NCBI GenBank assembly: GCA_027036655.1
Contig: JALWEC010000054.1
Span: forward strand, 1 to 5,380
Length of the DNA: 5,380 nucleotides
From: Melioribacteraceae bacterium
Lineage (GTDB): Bacteria; Bacteroidota; Ignavibacteria; Ignavibacteriales; Melioribacteraceae
Reading direction: 5' to 3'
Part shown: piece after piece, positions 5,244-5,380 of the stretch
Numbering within the stretch: position 1 is the first letter of the stretch
Layout: every line of letters begins with the position of its first letter
Program-made: the position numbers and the translations under genes
The notes under the pieces: generated by a model
Databases searched by the model: none
Seen by the model: only the letters and a program-made list of their open reading frames with translations
Told to the model about the DNA's origin: nothing

Positions 5244-5380
5244 CTAATCTTCTTTCATTAGTTTAGGCTTATGGAATTCGATCTTCTTAAACTCGCGCGC
5301 TTTAATTTTCCGATAAAGATATTCTACCGCAAATGAAGCTGCAAAAGTGATTATTGTGCCGTAAAACACAGACCGCTGAT
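5244..5380 (-). CDS. C-terminal fragment of an unidentified membrane protein
   Basis: The last 44 codons of a minus-strand gene that continues beyond the right edge. They are open from base 5378 to TAG at 5246-5244. The peptide has one hydrophobic segment, SVFYGTIITFAASFAVEYLY, followed by a strongly basic tail (RKIKAREFKKIEFHKPKLMKED). This is the usual look of a multi-span inner-membrane protein's last helix and cytoplasmic C-terminus. The family cannot be named from this much. It points the same way as the permease gene 92 bases further on; the palindrome between them may separate the transcripts. Confidence 0.65.
   Translation of the reverse strand, partial: QRSVFYGTIITFAASFAVEYLYRKIKAREFKKIEFHKPKLMKED

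Overview
The window is a stretch of bacterial chromosome with no mobile-element genes, CRISPR array, rRNA or tRNA that I can see. Base composition is moderately AT-rich. The outer-membrane beta-barrel gene shows a Gram-negative (diderm) cell. The gene style (TorF/Gcw_chp-like porin next to an Amt transporter, LytTR regulator, AT-rich spacers) would suit the Bacteroidota/Chlorobi/Ignavibacteria neighbourhood, but that placement is an inference and not secure.

Left part (1-1135). The first 155 bases hold the tail of a plus-strand gene. The tail resembles the C-terminus of glycerophosphodiester phosphodiesterases and looks frameshifted. It converges on a minus-strand gene (174-965) for a regulator with a receiver-like domain and a C-terminal LytTR DNA-binding domain. 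The receiver lacks the phospho-acceptor aspartate and the conserved lysine. The 170-base spacer between this regulator and the divergent porin gene contains a 9-base direct repeat (8 of 9 identical, 20 bases start to start), close to the spacing used by LytTR proteins.

Centre (1136-3139). A two-gene plus-strand operon encodes a TorF/Gcw_chp-type outer-membrane beta-barrel protein and an Amt ammonium channel with a complete set of pore residues. A plausible reading is ammonium uptake across both membranes, possibly controlled by the divergent LytTR regulator. No glnK (PII) gene follows amt.

Spacer (3140-3526). These 387 bases contain no convincing gene but much structure: an orphan strong Shine-Dalgarno sequence, a 74-base element bounded by a perfect 10-base inverted repeat, a 12-bp hairpin with a UUCG loop, a cluster of CCGGT-based palindromes that can pair in alternative ways, a 16-base palindrome, and a plus-strand terminator that overlaps the end of the opposing gene.

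Right part (3527-5380). Two minus-strand genes, probably one operon, encode an APC-superfamily amino acid permease (3829-5151) and, 35 bases downstream, a small two-helix membrane protein of unknown function (3527-3793). At the right edge the C-terminus of another minus-strand membrane protein enters the window, followed by a short palindrome with a T-run that may terminate it.

No clearly new system is evident. The best candidates for a second look are the phosphorylation-defective LytTR regulator with its candidate operator beside porin-amt, and the structured region downstream of amt.
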